Source: Symbiodinium natans
Taxonomy: Eukaryota > Sar > Dinophyceae > Suessiales > Symbiodiniaceae
NCBI GenBank assembly: GCA_905221605.1
Contig: CAJNDS010002193.1
Span: 10,001 to 74,000 of the forward strand
Length of the DNA: 64,000 nt
Reading direction: 5' to 3'
The notes under the pieces were generated by a model. The model was not told the origin of the DNA. It saw only the letters and a program-made list of their open reading frames with translations, and did no database searches. Both the position numbers and the translations under genes were made by a program. Each line of letters starts with the position of its first letter. Within the stretch, counting starts at the first letter, position 1. Positions 31,001 through 38,189 of the stretch are shown in pieces.

Positions 31001-33094
31001 CAGCGGAACTCCGAGTTGCCCCCCGCGCAACGCCCGAAGGAGAAGCCGCTGCCTTGGAAAATCCAGGCCTACCAAGCGTTCGTGGAGTACGTTGACACCG
31101 CGGTCCGAAGCGCACCTAGTGGGTCTGGAGGGGAGGAGGCGACGCGACTACTCTTGCCAACTTCGCCTGCAGTTGAAGCCATTCAACACGGCGCTGCACA
31201 GGAAGATCGGGCATGGCCGATGGTGCTGGTCTTCAGAAACTCTGAGACCGCGCAAGCCGCGCGAGAAATATGGTTGCAGGCGTGCCTCAAACCTTTCCTT
31301 GGCAAAGACAAGGATTTGGGCGTGCGACCGGCTCGATATATGCCTGCTGGCGCTCATCGCCGGGTCCAGGAGTTCGTGCCCAAAGGCAAAGGCGTCGGAA
31401 AAGGGAAGGGCAAAAATCGGTCGCCGAAGCGCGAGTCAGAAGGTCCCGAAAGGGGCGATCTGCAGCGTCGCAGACTCTGACGCGGAGGACAGCGTTTGTC
31501 GTGAGGGTTTCTCGTCGGTCTGATTTCGTTGTGTGGCATGCGGTGCTGCCCGCATTGCCTTTGTCTTATGCCCGGTGCCGCCCGGTGCATGCTGTTTCCG
31601 TTGGGTGCCGTCCCACGGAACCGTTCGGTCGTTCGTCGTGTGACGTCCCTGCGTTTCGTGAAACTCTTGTGCGCACATGGTTACTTCACTTGTGATGTGC
31701 CAGTTAAGCTCAATGCACGCTTTTCCCCATGGTTGTTAATGGGTGTCCGTCGTCGGTGTTAACCCCTCTATGTCTGGTTGTTTCTGACGACAGTTCGGTG
31801 ATTACTGTCCCCCCCCCGTCGAGTTGAGATATCTTTTAGCTGATTGGTTTCAAGTTTTCAAAACTTTTTAACGTTTTCACGCACCCAAGTCCTGTTACAG
31901 GACAACAGGGTGGCCTCCAGGTTGGCAATGATGGCCATCATCGGAATGTTCTTCCAGGTGAGGTTTTCGCACGTATCATGCGTGTCTATCTATGCGTGTG
32001 CACGTTTGTCATGATGACTTCATGGGACTTGTTGACCGATGTGTGCATGTGGACATGTTTCTTTCTGCTTGAAACAGGATGGTCTGACCGGAAGCGCCTG
32101 GGGTGACTGGGCCAACTACACCGCCTCCCCGCTCCGTGCGTTCGAGAACGAGCTTGGTGTTCAGGATCCCGTCGGATTTTGGGATCCCGCTGGGTTCACC
32201 GCCGACGGCAGCGTTGAGGACTTCAAGCGCCGCCGCCAGACCGAGATCAAGCACGGCCGAATCGCAACTTGGATGTACTTGGGACACGTGAAAGATTCCG
32301 AGCATCTCCCCCTTGAACAAGCGTTTCAGGATTCGATCTGTTGTTCGTTAGTGCGTTCTCAATGCCTAGGCGATGCTTGCGGCAATGGGCTACATTACTC
32401 CGGAGCAACTTTGGTTGAAGAGCTGCAGTGTTGATGAGTCAGGAAATGTCAGGAAGAGGCGATGAGGTATCTGAACTTTTTTTCTAGTTTGCTGCATTCA
32501 TCTTCTTATCGTGCAATGCTGTTGTTTGATGTTGGGTTGTGTCGTCTCGTGAGCTACTGTGTTGCTGCAACCAAACATTGGTTTGCACGGACGAGGATCA
32601 CTGGCAAGTTCCCTGGGTACCTCTCTCCGTCTGCCGGCCTGAAATTCGCCGACGTGCCAAACGGCCTTGCTGCGATCTCGAAAGTTCCCGCCGCAGGTTG
32701 GGGACAAATCCTGGCCTACATGGCATTCTGCGAGGTTTCCCAGGATCAGTCGGCTGGCACCGCAGCCGCAGCGGGCGACTTCGGCTTCAAGGTCTTGACC
32801 TCCAGCGACCCAGCTGAGAAGACCAAGAAACTTTCGGCGGAGTTGGCGAACGGAAGGTTGGCAATGATGGCCATCATCGGAATGTTCTTCCAGGTGAGGT
32901 TTTCGCACGTATCATGCGTGTCTATCTATGCGTGTGCACGTTTGTCATGATGACTTCATGGGACTTGTTGACCGATGTGTGCATGTGGACATGTTTCTTT
33001 CTGCTGCAAACAGGATGGTCTGACCGGAAGCGCCTGGGGTGACTGGGCCAACTACACCGCCTCCCCGCTCCGTGCGTTCGAGAACGAGCATTGA
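12060..33094 (+). CDS. Polyprotein gene 2: complete acpPC light-harvesting polyprotein gene
   Basis: A plastid-targeted light-harvesting polyprotein encoded by leader exons 12060-12105, 12543-12622 and about 14165-14245, a short exon 16626-16658 that opens the first domain, a first domain (18032-18703), an intronless domain (18871-19386), eight three-exon domains (19711-32893) and a truncated last unit with TGA at 33092-33094. The leader is bipartite: a signal-peptide-like stretch, a transit region starting at FVAP, then a second hydrophobic stretch, as in peridinin dinoflagellates. The start is the ATG opening the conserved MxSTGRTL leader; it directly follows an AG that could be a trans-splice acceptor. 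LINE-1 interrupts the ninth array exon at 26115-31918; the gene is intact only if that element is spliced out. Confidence 0.85.
12418..12505. repeat. TTTAGGG array in leader intron 1
   Basis: About 11 units, some degenerate, in the TTTAGGG orientation, opposite to the upstream array. Confidence 0.93.
12543..12622 (+). CDS. Gene 2 leader exon 2 (FVAP transit peptide)
   Basis: It completes the hydrophobic stretch (GAAAFC) and reads AFVAPTAQTKSLRATRAVE. FVAP is the phenylalanine motif at the start of dinoflagellate plastid transit peptides. The 80-bp length equals that of gene 3 (39338-39417). The donor is GC in gene 2 and GT in gene 3. Confidence 0.8.
12715..13204. repeat. Simple-repeat cluster (GA, TA and CT tracts)
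   Basis: A GAGA/TAGA tract (12715-12790), a TA/CATA tract (about 12980-13063) and a long CT-rich tract (13063-13204), with TTTAGGG variants between the first two. All lie in leader intron 2, and the long frames across them are low-complexity artefacts. Confidence 0.92.
13497..13588. repeat. CCCTAAA array in leader intron 2
   Basis: About 12 units with occasional base losses. Confidence 0.93.
14165..14245 (+). CDS. Gene 2 leader exon 3 (second hydrophobic segment)
   Basis: It encodes ALSIGVGAASAALALGAASS followed by KRAGG, matching ALSVGLGAATVCALGAAASK in gene 3 (41157). It fits the second hydrophobic segment of class I dinoflagellate plastid leaders. The acceptor (CTAG before GCC) is clear. 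The 3' end is uncertain: a phase-0 GT follows 14245. Confidence 0.65.
14828..14975. repeat. Degenerate CCCTAAA array
   Basis: CCCTAAA units mixed with CCCTACA, CCCTCAA and CCCGAAG variants, within the intron 14246-16625. Confidence 0.88.
15831..15925. repeat. CT-rich tract
   Basis: An imperfect polypyrimidine stretch within the intron 14246-16625. No gene is visible in this intron. Confidence 0.9.
16626..16658 (+). CDS. Gene 2 exon 4 (start of first mature domain)
   Basis: It encodes VAVRAFESELG after a CCAG acceptor. This matches SPLRAFENELG at the unit junctions of the array but lacks the DGLTGSAWGDW segment, so it appears to mark the N-terminus of the first mature protein. The likely donor is the following GTGCAC. 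Gene 3 has VALKAFETELG at 42778-42810. Confidence 0.65.
16738..16864. repeat. CCCTAAA array
   Basis: About 17 near-perfect units in the intron 16659-18031. Confidence 0.96.
17049..17238. repeat. CCCTAAA array grading into CCCTGAA
   Basis: A long near-perfect array whose 3' part changes to a run of CCCTGAA units, as expected when a variant unit spreads by local duplication. Confidence 0.95.
17309..17347. repeat. TTTAGGG array, inverted relative to its neighbour
   Basis: A short array about 70 bp from the CCCTAAA array at 17049-17238 and in the opposite orientation. Confidence 0.93.
17404..17665. repeat. G-expanded telomere-variant array (TTTAGGGGG)n
   Basis: About 28 units, mainly of 8-9 bp, with four or five Gs instead of three. 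The G-runs make it a strong candidate for G-quadruplex formation on the + strand. Confidence 0.9.
18032..18703 (+). CDS. Gene 2 domain 2a, first antenna domain
   Basis: The exons are 18032-18130 (DPVGFWDPAGF to KHGRI), 18237-18271 and 18406-18703. Its introns sit where those of the array units do and start GCAACTT, but its third-position bases differ from the array units, so it has escaped recent homogenisation. The following intron (18704-18870) starts GCATCA, a GC donor. Confidence 0.85.
18871..19386 (+). CDS. Gene 2 domain 2b, intronless antenna domain
   Basis: One 516-bp open exon (172 codons) from DGLTGSAWGDW to GMFFQ. It has TKDGDADNFARRR and YITPEFAKWPGY, the same subtype as the domain at the start of the window. 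The following intron (19387-19710) starts GCACAT and ends CATAG. Confidence 0.9.
19711..20525 (+). CDS. Gene 2 domain 2c (three exons)
   Basis: The exons are 19711-19896, 20003-20037 and 20228-20525. This is the first unit of the homogeneous array in gene 2, where units start about 935 bp apart. Confidence 0.88.
20646..21461 (+). CDS. Gene 2 domain 2d (three exons)
   Basis: The exons are 20646-20831, 20938-20972 and 21164-21461. The frame is intact. The second intron has one extra T in its T-run. Confidence 0.88.
21589..22403 (+). CDS. Gene 2 domain 2e (three exons)
   Basis: The exons are 21589-21774, 21881-21915 and 22106-22403. The preceding intron is lengthened by a short T-rich duplication. 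Confidence 0.88.
22524..23338 (+). CDS. Gene 2 domain 2f (three exons)
   Basis: The exons are 22524-22709, 22816-22850 and 23041-23338. The first intron carries TGTAGTTGG where most copies have TGTACTTGG. This variant is shared with the next unit and with unit 1d of gene 1, tracing exchange between genes. Confidence 0.88.
23459..24273 (+). CDS. Gene 2 domain 2g (three exons)
   Basis: The exons are 23459-23644, 23751-23785 and 23976-24273. The 5' half matches the preceding unit and the 3' half matches the following unit, including a second intron ending TACGAG, which suggests a conversion breakpoint inside the unit. Confidence 0.88.
24393..25207 (+). CDS. Gene 2 domain 2h (three exons)
   Basis: The exons are 24393-24578, 24685-24719 and 24910-25207. 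The frame is intact. Confidence 0.88.
25328..31957 (+). CDS. Gene 2 domain 2i, interrupted by LINE-1
   Basis: The exons are 25328-25513 and 25620-25654, and a third exon split by LINE-1 into 25845-26114 and, after the repeated target site, 31930-31957. The pieces total 270 + 28 = 298 bp, the normal exon length. Without splicing the frame would read through GRLAIPGKVEP and stop at 26187. With a GT donor at 26106 and the AG at 31919-31920 the coding sequence is restored exactly. Confidence 0.85.
26104..26114 (+). repeat. LINE-1 left target-site duplication
   Basis: AGGTTGGCAAT, an 11-bp perfect direct repeat with 31919-31929. It is native LHC coding sequence (GRLA) present in all other units. 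Confidence 0.95.
26115..26423 (+). other. LINE-1 5' leader with strong predicted hairpins
   Basis: It has no ORF. There is a long stem around 26360-26395 (ACGGCGGCGTCGGC pairing with GCCGGCGTCGCCGT, two G-U wobbles) and C/G-rich self-complementary segments at 26300-26360. LINE-2 has unrelated sequence but also hairpins just before its start codon, so structure may be conserved where sequence is not. Confidence 0.6.
26460..30611 (+). CDS. LINE-1 ORF-A: endonuclease-reverse transcriptase with C-terminal zinc fingers
   Basis: The product is about 1383 residues, counted from a GTG at 26460. An exonuclease-endonuclease-phosphatase domain comes first (NVRT about residue 28, SEHRW 72, GDFNAR 184, HHIDHVL 261, TDHRL 289). 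The reverse transcriptase follows (GFRAGRS about 636, FVDLVTAYDS 668, GLGQGCCVAPLLFN 726, YADD 788, SVEKTK 821), then RWLGHVARM. The C-terminal 130 residues hold C2H2-type fingers (CPILGC...H...H, CPHC...H...H, CPEC...H...H, CSYC...H...H). It would nick the target and prime reverse transcription on it. The first in-frame ATG is 26552, inside the NVRTM motif, and the frame is open upstream to a stop at 26376, so the start is unclear. At the position of the LINE-2 start ATG this copy reads AGC. Confidence 0.93.
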   Translation: MKCRQTLKDVTRKSWKQRCLNLVWGAFNVRTMHCQAIVSPGGEVNLVGSDVDRPELFCELLRKHKMSLCCVSEHRWKGEGTLQCGDYLYVFSGLPADAPKAMQGVAVVMNEAMQGAWRRAGSYCMNYGGRLLHIKLELQRRVVHVISVYAPTFNTEATEKDAFYDALRGMLGKVRSGEEVVVMGDFNARVGFRAHSDMNGAHTIGASDAVGPFGMGHLNENGERLLGLCEGSPVGLLKVAGTFFQHAQYGSWMHARTKQWHHIDHVLAPVRTMRLILDVKTMPGVGFDTDHRLIRVRFRVPPRSWNGYSHTQSSRGHHGRIPKLQVSKLGRTEVMALNDKMQSAAADGLLDDYELWSHGLRVFAEEQVGIQPTVSRPQWQVDNTVRLAELSRKRLQAYEAFANGGPRDAYKSVCKEARREIRSIVNTWWKDKAAAIQEKVDNKEPHAVYAVQRELKGVLSNRRRRPNKLRDAKGQLLVTKADRMQRWYEYFKDLLNVHGTCKESNFDFLRRVPALPEMGHLPRFAETVAAAHKLKNGKATGPDGIHPEMLKALDIINLRVLHEHIVRVWCGAAPMPAEWLDNYLIPMPKKGDLTYCKRWRGILLASCAGKIFGKILNARLYRHAESNGLLPETQAGFRAGRSTMDMVFVLRMAQEISRTKDHPLFVVFVDLVTAYDSVVRSGLWKVLLIKGVPPNVVALLQCLYQNKLVRVSTEGDLTATFGLHTGLGQGCCVAPLLFNIFFAAVLEQWRGVEGRRLRWGTRVDGVLRRQGLYKYSTYEPCDLAELGYADDLALLADCYGQLRKMTQEFQSHVSSWGLILSVEKTKAMCTTQPQQDPISVSPQDGFDHVEFQDSFEYLGCDVKFDGDCTANILSNINSARKVFWGLAQTVWYVRELSLSSKLSVFRASVISMLLYGCETWTTTFAARRKLRGFVMMCLRVISGVTRWQQQQWHLNSKMLREWLGVPDVVDLITQAQLRWLGHVARMPNARLPKRIICAFLPDEVGTQRPPGRLKGKWYRQTLVEALRAGGFALGAWMQLAAQHEGREWKLGTRKVAMWFKPIFPVPGDSPPDRSREVRKIMSRSTARPDKSFLAAVGAAQKWIDKQETPAEGFFRLEAAGLEGRSLLDAFAWEAALLCGQDWGRSDFEDVFAAVMSVEPWVSHLSHEMDLCLFRFVGMTAHARALDCGHLDEYVEALSNLLPQTQPVRRRLRAKQRRPEAFEKTETDVPPPPEPDVPRVRGRYWAERHHSNRDGAMYACPILGCQRKYTTQHGLGHHLILSHRSGTYREKGWDCPHCCRSFERESAITSHLKLHSPDASPYICPECGAYFPGRDSVRMHMSHAHPLNQDMLPITCSYCLRAGVENVFVHLHSFRMHLLREHIQ
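30713..31480 (+). CDS. LINE-1 ORF-B: basic, charged downstream ORF
   Basis: A 255-residue protein of unknown family, starting at the ATG 102 bases after the ORF-A stop. It opens with an R/D/E repeat region (RERERDRGDRGRDRDR), followed by a helix-forming segment likely to form a coiled coil (about residues 48-75), a central region with LPWKIQAYQAFVEYVD and AWPMVLVFRN, and a lysine/glycine-rich basic tail (KGKGVGKGKGKN). LINE-2 and LINE-3 carry related ORFs in the same place. By composition it could be an RNA-binding chaperone like LINE ORF1 proteins, but here it lies downstream of the polymerase ORF. Function is inferred. Confidence 0.75.
   Translation: MARRGNDRERERDRGDRGRDRDRDRDRRDGREPEGPEGSGNTFEARLSAVEDRLQATALLANSTAFKVGNESAKRALVFFVQGELKAKLEREWGVWQRNSELPPAQRPKEKPLPWKIQAYQAFVEYVDTAVRSAPSGSGGEEATRLLLPTSPAVEAIQHGAAQEDRAWPMVLVFRNSETAQAAREIWLQACLKPFLGKDKDLGVRPARYMPAGAHRRVQEFVPKGKGVGKGKGKNRSPKRESEGPERGDLQRRRL
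31481..31918 (+). other. LINE-1 3' untranslated region
   Basis: There is no supported ORF. It ends with a short hairpin (CCTGT and ACAGG near 31890-31908) and no poly(A) or short tandem tail, so 3' recognition by the polymerase is probably structural. Confidence 0.6.
31919..31929 (+). repeat. LINE-1 right target-site duplication
   Basis: AGGTTGGCAAT, identical to 26104-26114. Its AG is preceded by CCTCC and would serve as a good 3' splice site. Confidence 0.95.
32078..32893 (+). CDS. Gene 2 domain 2j, last complete domain (three exons)
   Basis: The exons are 32078-32263, 32370-32404 and 32596-32893. After subtracting the insertion, the spacing from the previous unit is 935 bp, the array period. 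Confidence 0.88.
33014..33094 (+). CDS. Gene 2 terminal partial unit and stop codon
   Basis: It encodes the same 25-residue unit start as gene 1, ending AFENE, followed by CAT (H) and TGA at 33092-33094. The preceding intron ends GCAAACAG. Confidence 0.87.
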   Translation, partial: DGLTGSAWGDWANYTASPLRAFENEH

Positions 33095-33682
33095 TTCAAG
33101 CAGAGCCTGGGCATCTGACATGCCGCTAGAACCTTCAACGCTCAGTCTGACTCGCGAATCCTGAAATCCTAAGTCTACTGGGCTGAACTCCTAGGTATAG
33201 GAGGTTATAGGTATGTTGCATGTTGGCGAGTAGTGAGTCAACTATCCAATGGGTTCAAGGCGTGTGTTCGCGATGTGTGTCTTGCCGGGTATGACGTACT
33301 GGTGCCGCATGCTGGTGTGTTCAGCGATCATCTCCCTAAACCCCAAACCCTAGACCCTACCTTCGTATTTTAGTACGGAGCCTTGTATCTTGCTATTTTA
33401 CAATTATCCTTGGCTTGAATGGGGATGCCCTGATGGGAGCCAGTCGGATGGGGGGGTCAGTTTAGGCGTTCGCAGGAAGGGTGTGTGTTGGAGAGGGATC
33501 GGTCGGGGGACCTTTTCGTTGAACATGCATATGTATAAGTTAAACGGTTGGGGTGAGACAACCAAGCTAAGCGAGCCGACCGTTTGTGTGTTCCAAAATG
33601 TAGAGGTGCAGCGCGCTGGATGGACAGCGATACCCTTTATTCCCCAAAACCCGAAAGCTGAAACCTTTCAGGAGAGTAAGGA

Positions 33683-33777
33683 GACTCCTAAAACCCTAAA
33701 CCCCTGAACCCCTAAGTCTAAACCCTAAACCTTAAACCCTGAACCCTAAACCCTAAACCCTAAACCCTAAACCCCAA
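33683..33777. repeat. CCCTAAA array
   Basis: Mixed CCCTAAA, CCTTAAA and CCCTGAA units, in the forward orientation. Confidence 0.9.
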
Positions 33778-35939
33778 GCCTGAAACCTCTCAGGAGAGGC
33801 GGAGGCAGATCAGGGGATTTGAGGCTGGCGGGGGGGGGGGTCCAGGGCTTTTGAGATTCAGGGATTTTGGGGTCTTCGGGTTGTTTGGAGGATTTAGGAC
33901 CTTGGTCTCAAACCTGAAGCCTACGATGTAGGCGGATGTGTGTACAGGGTGGCAGCAAAGTCCCGGAACCCACGGCCTCAGGGGAACGCTTGCAATCGAA
34001 CCTCTCATAAAGGGGCCTTCATCACATTGGCCCTACAAATTTTTCGTATGAGGATCGACCGACTGAAGATTGGCGCTTGAAACCAAAACGGCCGAAAACC
34101 CCGAGAATTCTTTTAAGAAGGCTTGCATGATACCTGAGAATATGTAGCCTTAACCTTTAGAACCCCAAGCCGTAAACCTTCTCCCGTAACCCGAAACCCG
34201 AGGAAGGTTCTGCAGTATCTGCTTAAGGGATCTTAAGGGTTTGTGAACCAGAGACGTCAATAGCGCCCAAATCGGAGAAGTTCTTTAAACTTTAGATCCT
34301 GTTAGAGCAATTTAGGGAATATTTCCCAATTACGGGGTTGTCTGGGTTTGAAGCGTGTCTATACCCATTTACATAACCTTATAGACGTCTTGAATTCACA
34401 AGAAAGGATGACCTAGGTTTCAATGAAACTTTTTCCCTGAACCCTAAACCCTAAACTCTAAGTCGACCCGTTCAGAAGCTGCCGCCTGCTTTCCTTTCCC
34501 CCCCCATCCTCATCAACTCCAGCGAGGATTCCAAAGCTCTCAGAAAGAGTGGGAAGAAGATGGGGGGGTTTCCGAAATTAGGGATACCTTATTGGGGTGC
34601 TTATTATAAGGGAATCCTACTATTTGGGGGTATATATTTAGGGTCAAACCCCCACATGAGATGCAGAAGGCAAATACCATCATGAGGAGAACAGCAAGAA
34701 CAGTCAGGATGGGAAGCAAGGGTGTCGGCTTTTAGCTTTTGCATCGCCATCGTCGTCGTCGTCGTCATCATCATCATCATCATCATCATCAGAATTATCA
34801 TGAACAGTATGTTTTAGAACGCATGTGCGATATACATATGTGTGAAGAAAGAAGGATGAAACTAAGTTTAGGCCCTAGCGCCCTAAACCTCTAAACCCTG
34901 ATCCTTGGATCGTTGAACTCTCAACCCCAAACTCTAAACCCTGAACCAACCTGATCCATAAACCCTGAGACCCGAACACCATGCACCCTGAGCCGTGCCA
35001 AGAGGCTTTGATTAGGTGATCGTCGTGCTTGTACATGACCCGGGTCCGTCGCTCAATCGGGGTCGAGGGCTTAGGGTTTCAGGGTCTTCGGATCTTGCGC
35101 TGGGGCAGTTTATAGCTTTGGGGTTTAGGGGTTTTGGGGTCTAGTCTGGGTCTAGACGCGTCTGAGGCTTGTCTGGATTGAGGGTTGAGGGGTGTGAAGG
35201 TTGTGGAGTTTTGGGGGTTCGAGTGTGAAGATGAGAGGCTTGGTACCCTTTGCGTGTGAAGCTCTTCCTCCTGCTTGTCCTGCACGATCCGTATTGCGAG
35301 CCTCAGAATAGCACCCATACAATATAAATTTCGAGGGCTTTTTCACAGCCTTAACACCATTGAAGACTTGAAACCCTCAACCCCTACATCCCGTAAAACC
35401 CTGAACCCATAAAACCCCAAGCTCCTCACCCCCTTTAAGCCTCGTGGAATGTGCGGTTTACACCCCGGGGTTTAGAGTTTAGAGTTTGGGGTTTCGGGTT
35501 TCGGGTTTAGGATTAAGGGCCTGAAACCCTAATCTTAGAGTTTAGAGTTTGGGGTTTCGGGTTTCGGCTTTAGGATTAAGGGCCATAAACCCTAAACGTT
35601 GCCCTAAAGCCCAAAACCGATTGGCAAGGACACCTTAAGCGGCGATCCCTGCCGAAACATCGGCAGACCCTGCCCTCAAACCCCTCACACAGGAGCCCCT
35701 TGCAGACACGTCCCTCACCGCGAAAATCCGCGAACTCATACTCCAACCCGAAACCCTAAACCCTAAACACTCTAACATTCAACCCTAAGCTTTAGGGGAT
35801 CTAAGCTCGAGGCTCTCAGCCCTGAACCCCCCCCAAAGCTGCAACGAAGGGGATTCCTGGAAGTTACGGAGGCCAGTGGCCACCCCGCGCACGACGGGAT
35901 CCTGGCGCCGCCATGCGCGGCAAAAGCAAGAGCCGTGCT

Positions 35940-36040
35940 GTGCTTGGGGTTTAGGAGTTTAGGGGTTGGGGTTTAGGGTTTTTAGGGTTTTTAGGGTTTG
36001 GGGTTTTTTGGGTTTAGGGTTTAGGGTTTCGGGTTTACGG
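35940..36040. repeat. TTTAGGG-variant array
   Basis: TTTAGGG units mixed with TTTTTAGGG and TTTGGGG variants. Confidence 0.85.
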
Positions 36041-36372
36041 TTTTTTGGGCTTTTGGGTTGAAGGGTTTGCGGGGGTTGAGGGCATGGCCAACGTGCAGGA
36101 GGAGGGCATCCATAAGGAGGACGTGCGTCGTCATGTCGTGTCGCTTAAGGCCAAAGCCGTTCTTGCTGCAAAAACTGTCCTATGAAGTCGGGTTTACATT
36201 TCTTGTACCTTAAATACACTCACCAAAAACAGTAATATAAATAAACCATACTTCATATCTACGAAACGACATGAGGACGCATGCCCCCTGAGGCAGCTCC
36301 CGAGCCCCAAAAACCCCCCGAAATCTCCTCCAAGCCTCAAAAGCCCCCCCGCGCCACGCACGCGCACCTCGC

Positions 36373-36506
36373 CTTGGAGGTTCAGGGGGGTACTTCTAAC
36401 CACAAGTATAAGTCCACTTATAACGTACTTAGAGGACTTAGGAGACTTAGGGGGCCTTAGAACTGCAGTTATAGTTGGGGTGACGTAAGTGCCCTGAACC
36501 TCCAAG
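36373..36506. mobile_element. MITE family A, copy 1
   Basis: A non-coding element of about 134 bp with terminal inverted repeats: CTTGGAGGTTCAGGG on the left and CCCTGAACCTCCAAG on the right, a perfect 15-bp match. The interior is AT-rich with ACTTATA motifs. Confidence 0.75.
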
Positions 36507-36743
36507 TCCGCCTGTGGTTCGCATGGCCATCCGTTTTGGGTTCGCATCGAGTGGATCCCAACCCCCCACAGCGAGGTTTGAGGCCTTGGTTCATAAGGGT
36601 TTAGGGTTTCGGCTTTCGGCGTTTGGGGTTTAGGGTTGAGGGTTGCAAACCCTCAAAATCCTGATCTTTACTGACGCAAGTCCAAAGCCTGAGACCATCA
36701 TCCTGAAAACCTGACAAGAACCTTTGAAGGCCCTGCGAACCTT

Positions 36744-36873
36744 ACTTGGAGGTTCAGGGTGCCGTATTAACCGATCATAACTCTACTTATATAACCCACT
36801 TATAAGCCCCTTAAGTGCCCGAATATGGTTATACGTACTGTAATTGGTTAATAAGTACCATGAACCTCCAAGT
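36744..36873. mobile_element. MITE family A, copy 2
   Basis: A 130-bp element with inverted ends of about 28 bp: left ACTTGGAGGTTCAGGGTGCC then TATTAACC, right GGTTAATAA then GTACCATGAACCTCCAAGT, with a few mismatches. The ends are the same as in copy 1. Confidence 0.78.
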
Positions 36874-37293
36874 AGTCTTTCAGCTTCTTTCCTTACTCCC
36901 CTTCTCTGCTGCTTGGTGTGCTCGAGCCGGGAAGCAGTGCAAGTGCAAAGCACTTGGGCCGGGCTCTCAGTTGCCGGTGTTGATGGTTTTCGGTCCAGGG
37001 TTCAGGGTTTTAGGGTCCAGGGTTTTGAGGGCTGCTGTGGTATCCATCGCTGCTGGTTGACACCAGTCGCATTCTACAAGCTACCTGCTTGTTGCCTTCA
37101 GGCAGTGTCGGGTCGACCCCCAAAGTTTTCAAACTCCGAAGCCCTAAGCCCTAAACCCTGAACCCTAAACCCTAAACCCCAAATCCTCAACCCTAAACCC
37201 TGGATTCAGCATCCCTGCACCCTGAGTCTGCACCCTGAGGCCTTCGAGATCCCAGAAGCCCTCAAGCCGGGAACCCTGAGTCCGAAATCCCCG

Positions 37294-37403
37294 GTTTAGG
37301 GTTAGGTTTAGGGTTTAGGGTTTAGGGTTTAGGGTTTAGGGCTTAGGGCTTAGGGTTTAGGGTTTAGGGTTTAGGGTTTAGGGTTTAGGGTTTAGGGTTT
37401 AAT
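37294..37403. repeat. TTTAGGG array
   Basis: About 15 near-perfect units in the TTTAGGG orientation. Confidence 0.95.
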
Positions 37404-37549
37404 GACGCGCCCAGGACTGGGACATCCCATCGACACCTTTGCACCGGCTCCTTTTTCCTTTTATCCTTTTGCTTCCGCCGGACGGCCCAGAACATCGGAT
37501 CGCTTGCACACGCAGTGGTTTTGGGAGTGGGTTGTGCAACGCCCGTATG

Positions 37550-37612
37550 TATACATAAATACATAAATATATTTAGAATATATATATATCCTATATATAT
37601 ATATACACACAC
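37550..37612. repeat. (TA)n-rich tract
   Basis: A low-complexity TATATA stretch. Confidence 0.92.
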
Positions 37613-37745
37613 GCTTGATGTATGTCGTCCTCATATACTTGCTCCGGCTTCTTTGGGTTTCGGGGTTTGGGGTCTGGGGCTGCCTCTCCTGCTTTCCCCG
37701 CGACTGACACCCTCCCGGTTGAGGTTTGAAGCAAAGCGGGGCAGG

Positions 37746-37871
37746 AACCCTAAACCCTAAACCCTAAACCCTAAACCCTAAACCCTAAACCCTAAACCCT
37801 AAACCCTAAACCCTAAACCCTAAACCCTAAACCCTAAACCCTAAACCCTAAACCCTAAACCCTAAACCCTA
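37746..37871. repeat. CCCTAAA array
   Basis: About 18 perfect units, about 340 bp downstream of the inverted array at 37294-37403. Confidence 0.97.
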
Positions 37872-38056
37872 CTCAGCCCTGAGCCTTAGGCCCTGTAAGC
37901 CTGGGACCTCTTCAGAAGAGTTGGGACCCTCGACTCACGGTAGGTCTCATGATGTTAGACCTGCAGATGGGTCGTTCCCAAAATAAGGGGGGGGGGGGTA
38001 CCCCTTGCATTTCCCAATGCAATAGAATCCTCCTCAAATGGACCCCCCCCAAAAGG

Positions 38057-38189
38057 GCCCTAAACCCTAAACCCTAAACCCTAAACCCTAAACCCTAAAC
38101 CCTAAACCCTAAACCCTAAACCCTAAACCCTAAACCCTAAACCCTAAACCCTAAACCCTAAACCCTAAACCCTAAACCCTAAACCCTCT
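38057..38189. repeat. CCCTAAA array abutting the gene 3 start
   Basis: About 19 perfect units, ending 16 bp before the start codon of gene 3. Confidence 0.97.

Larger units (their letters stand above)
26115..31918 (+). mobile_element. LINE-1: full-length non-LTR retrotransposon
   Basis: The element is 5804 bp, bounded by an 11-bp target-site duplication. It has a structured 5' leader of about 300 bp, a large endonuclease-reverse transcriptase ORF, a second ORF about 100 bp downstream and a 3' region of about 440 bp that ends without a poly(A) tail (the last bases are GGGTGGCCTCC). APE-type endonuclease and YADD reverse transcriptase motifs place it among non-LTR retrotransposons; GAFNVRTM and RWLGHVARM recall RTE/L1-like lineages, but I cannot fix the clade. 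It is inserted in the same orientation as the host gene. The intact ORFs and perfect duplication point to a recent insertion. Confidence 0.93.

Noticed and set aside
30702-31523. 273-codon ORF overlapping LINE-1 ORF-B in another frame
   Set aside because: It is open only because of the periodic CGTGACCG repeat at its start; the +2 frame has the composition conserved with LINE-2 ORF-B.
1078-33094. A CRISPR-like regularly spaced repeat
   Set aside because: The about 935-945 bp periodicity comes from tandem antenna units with introns; repeat and spacer sizes are wrong, and this is a eukaryotic genome.
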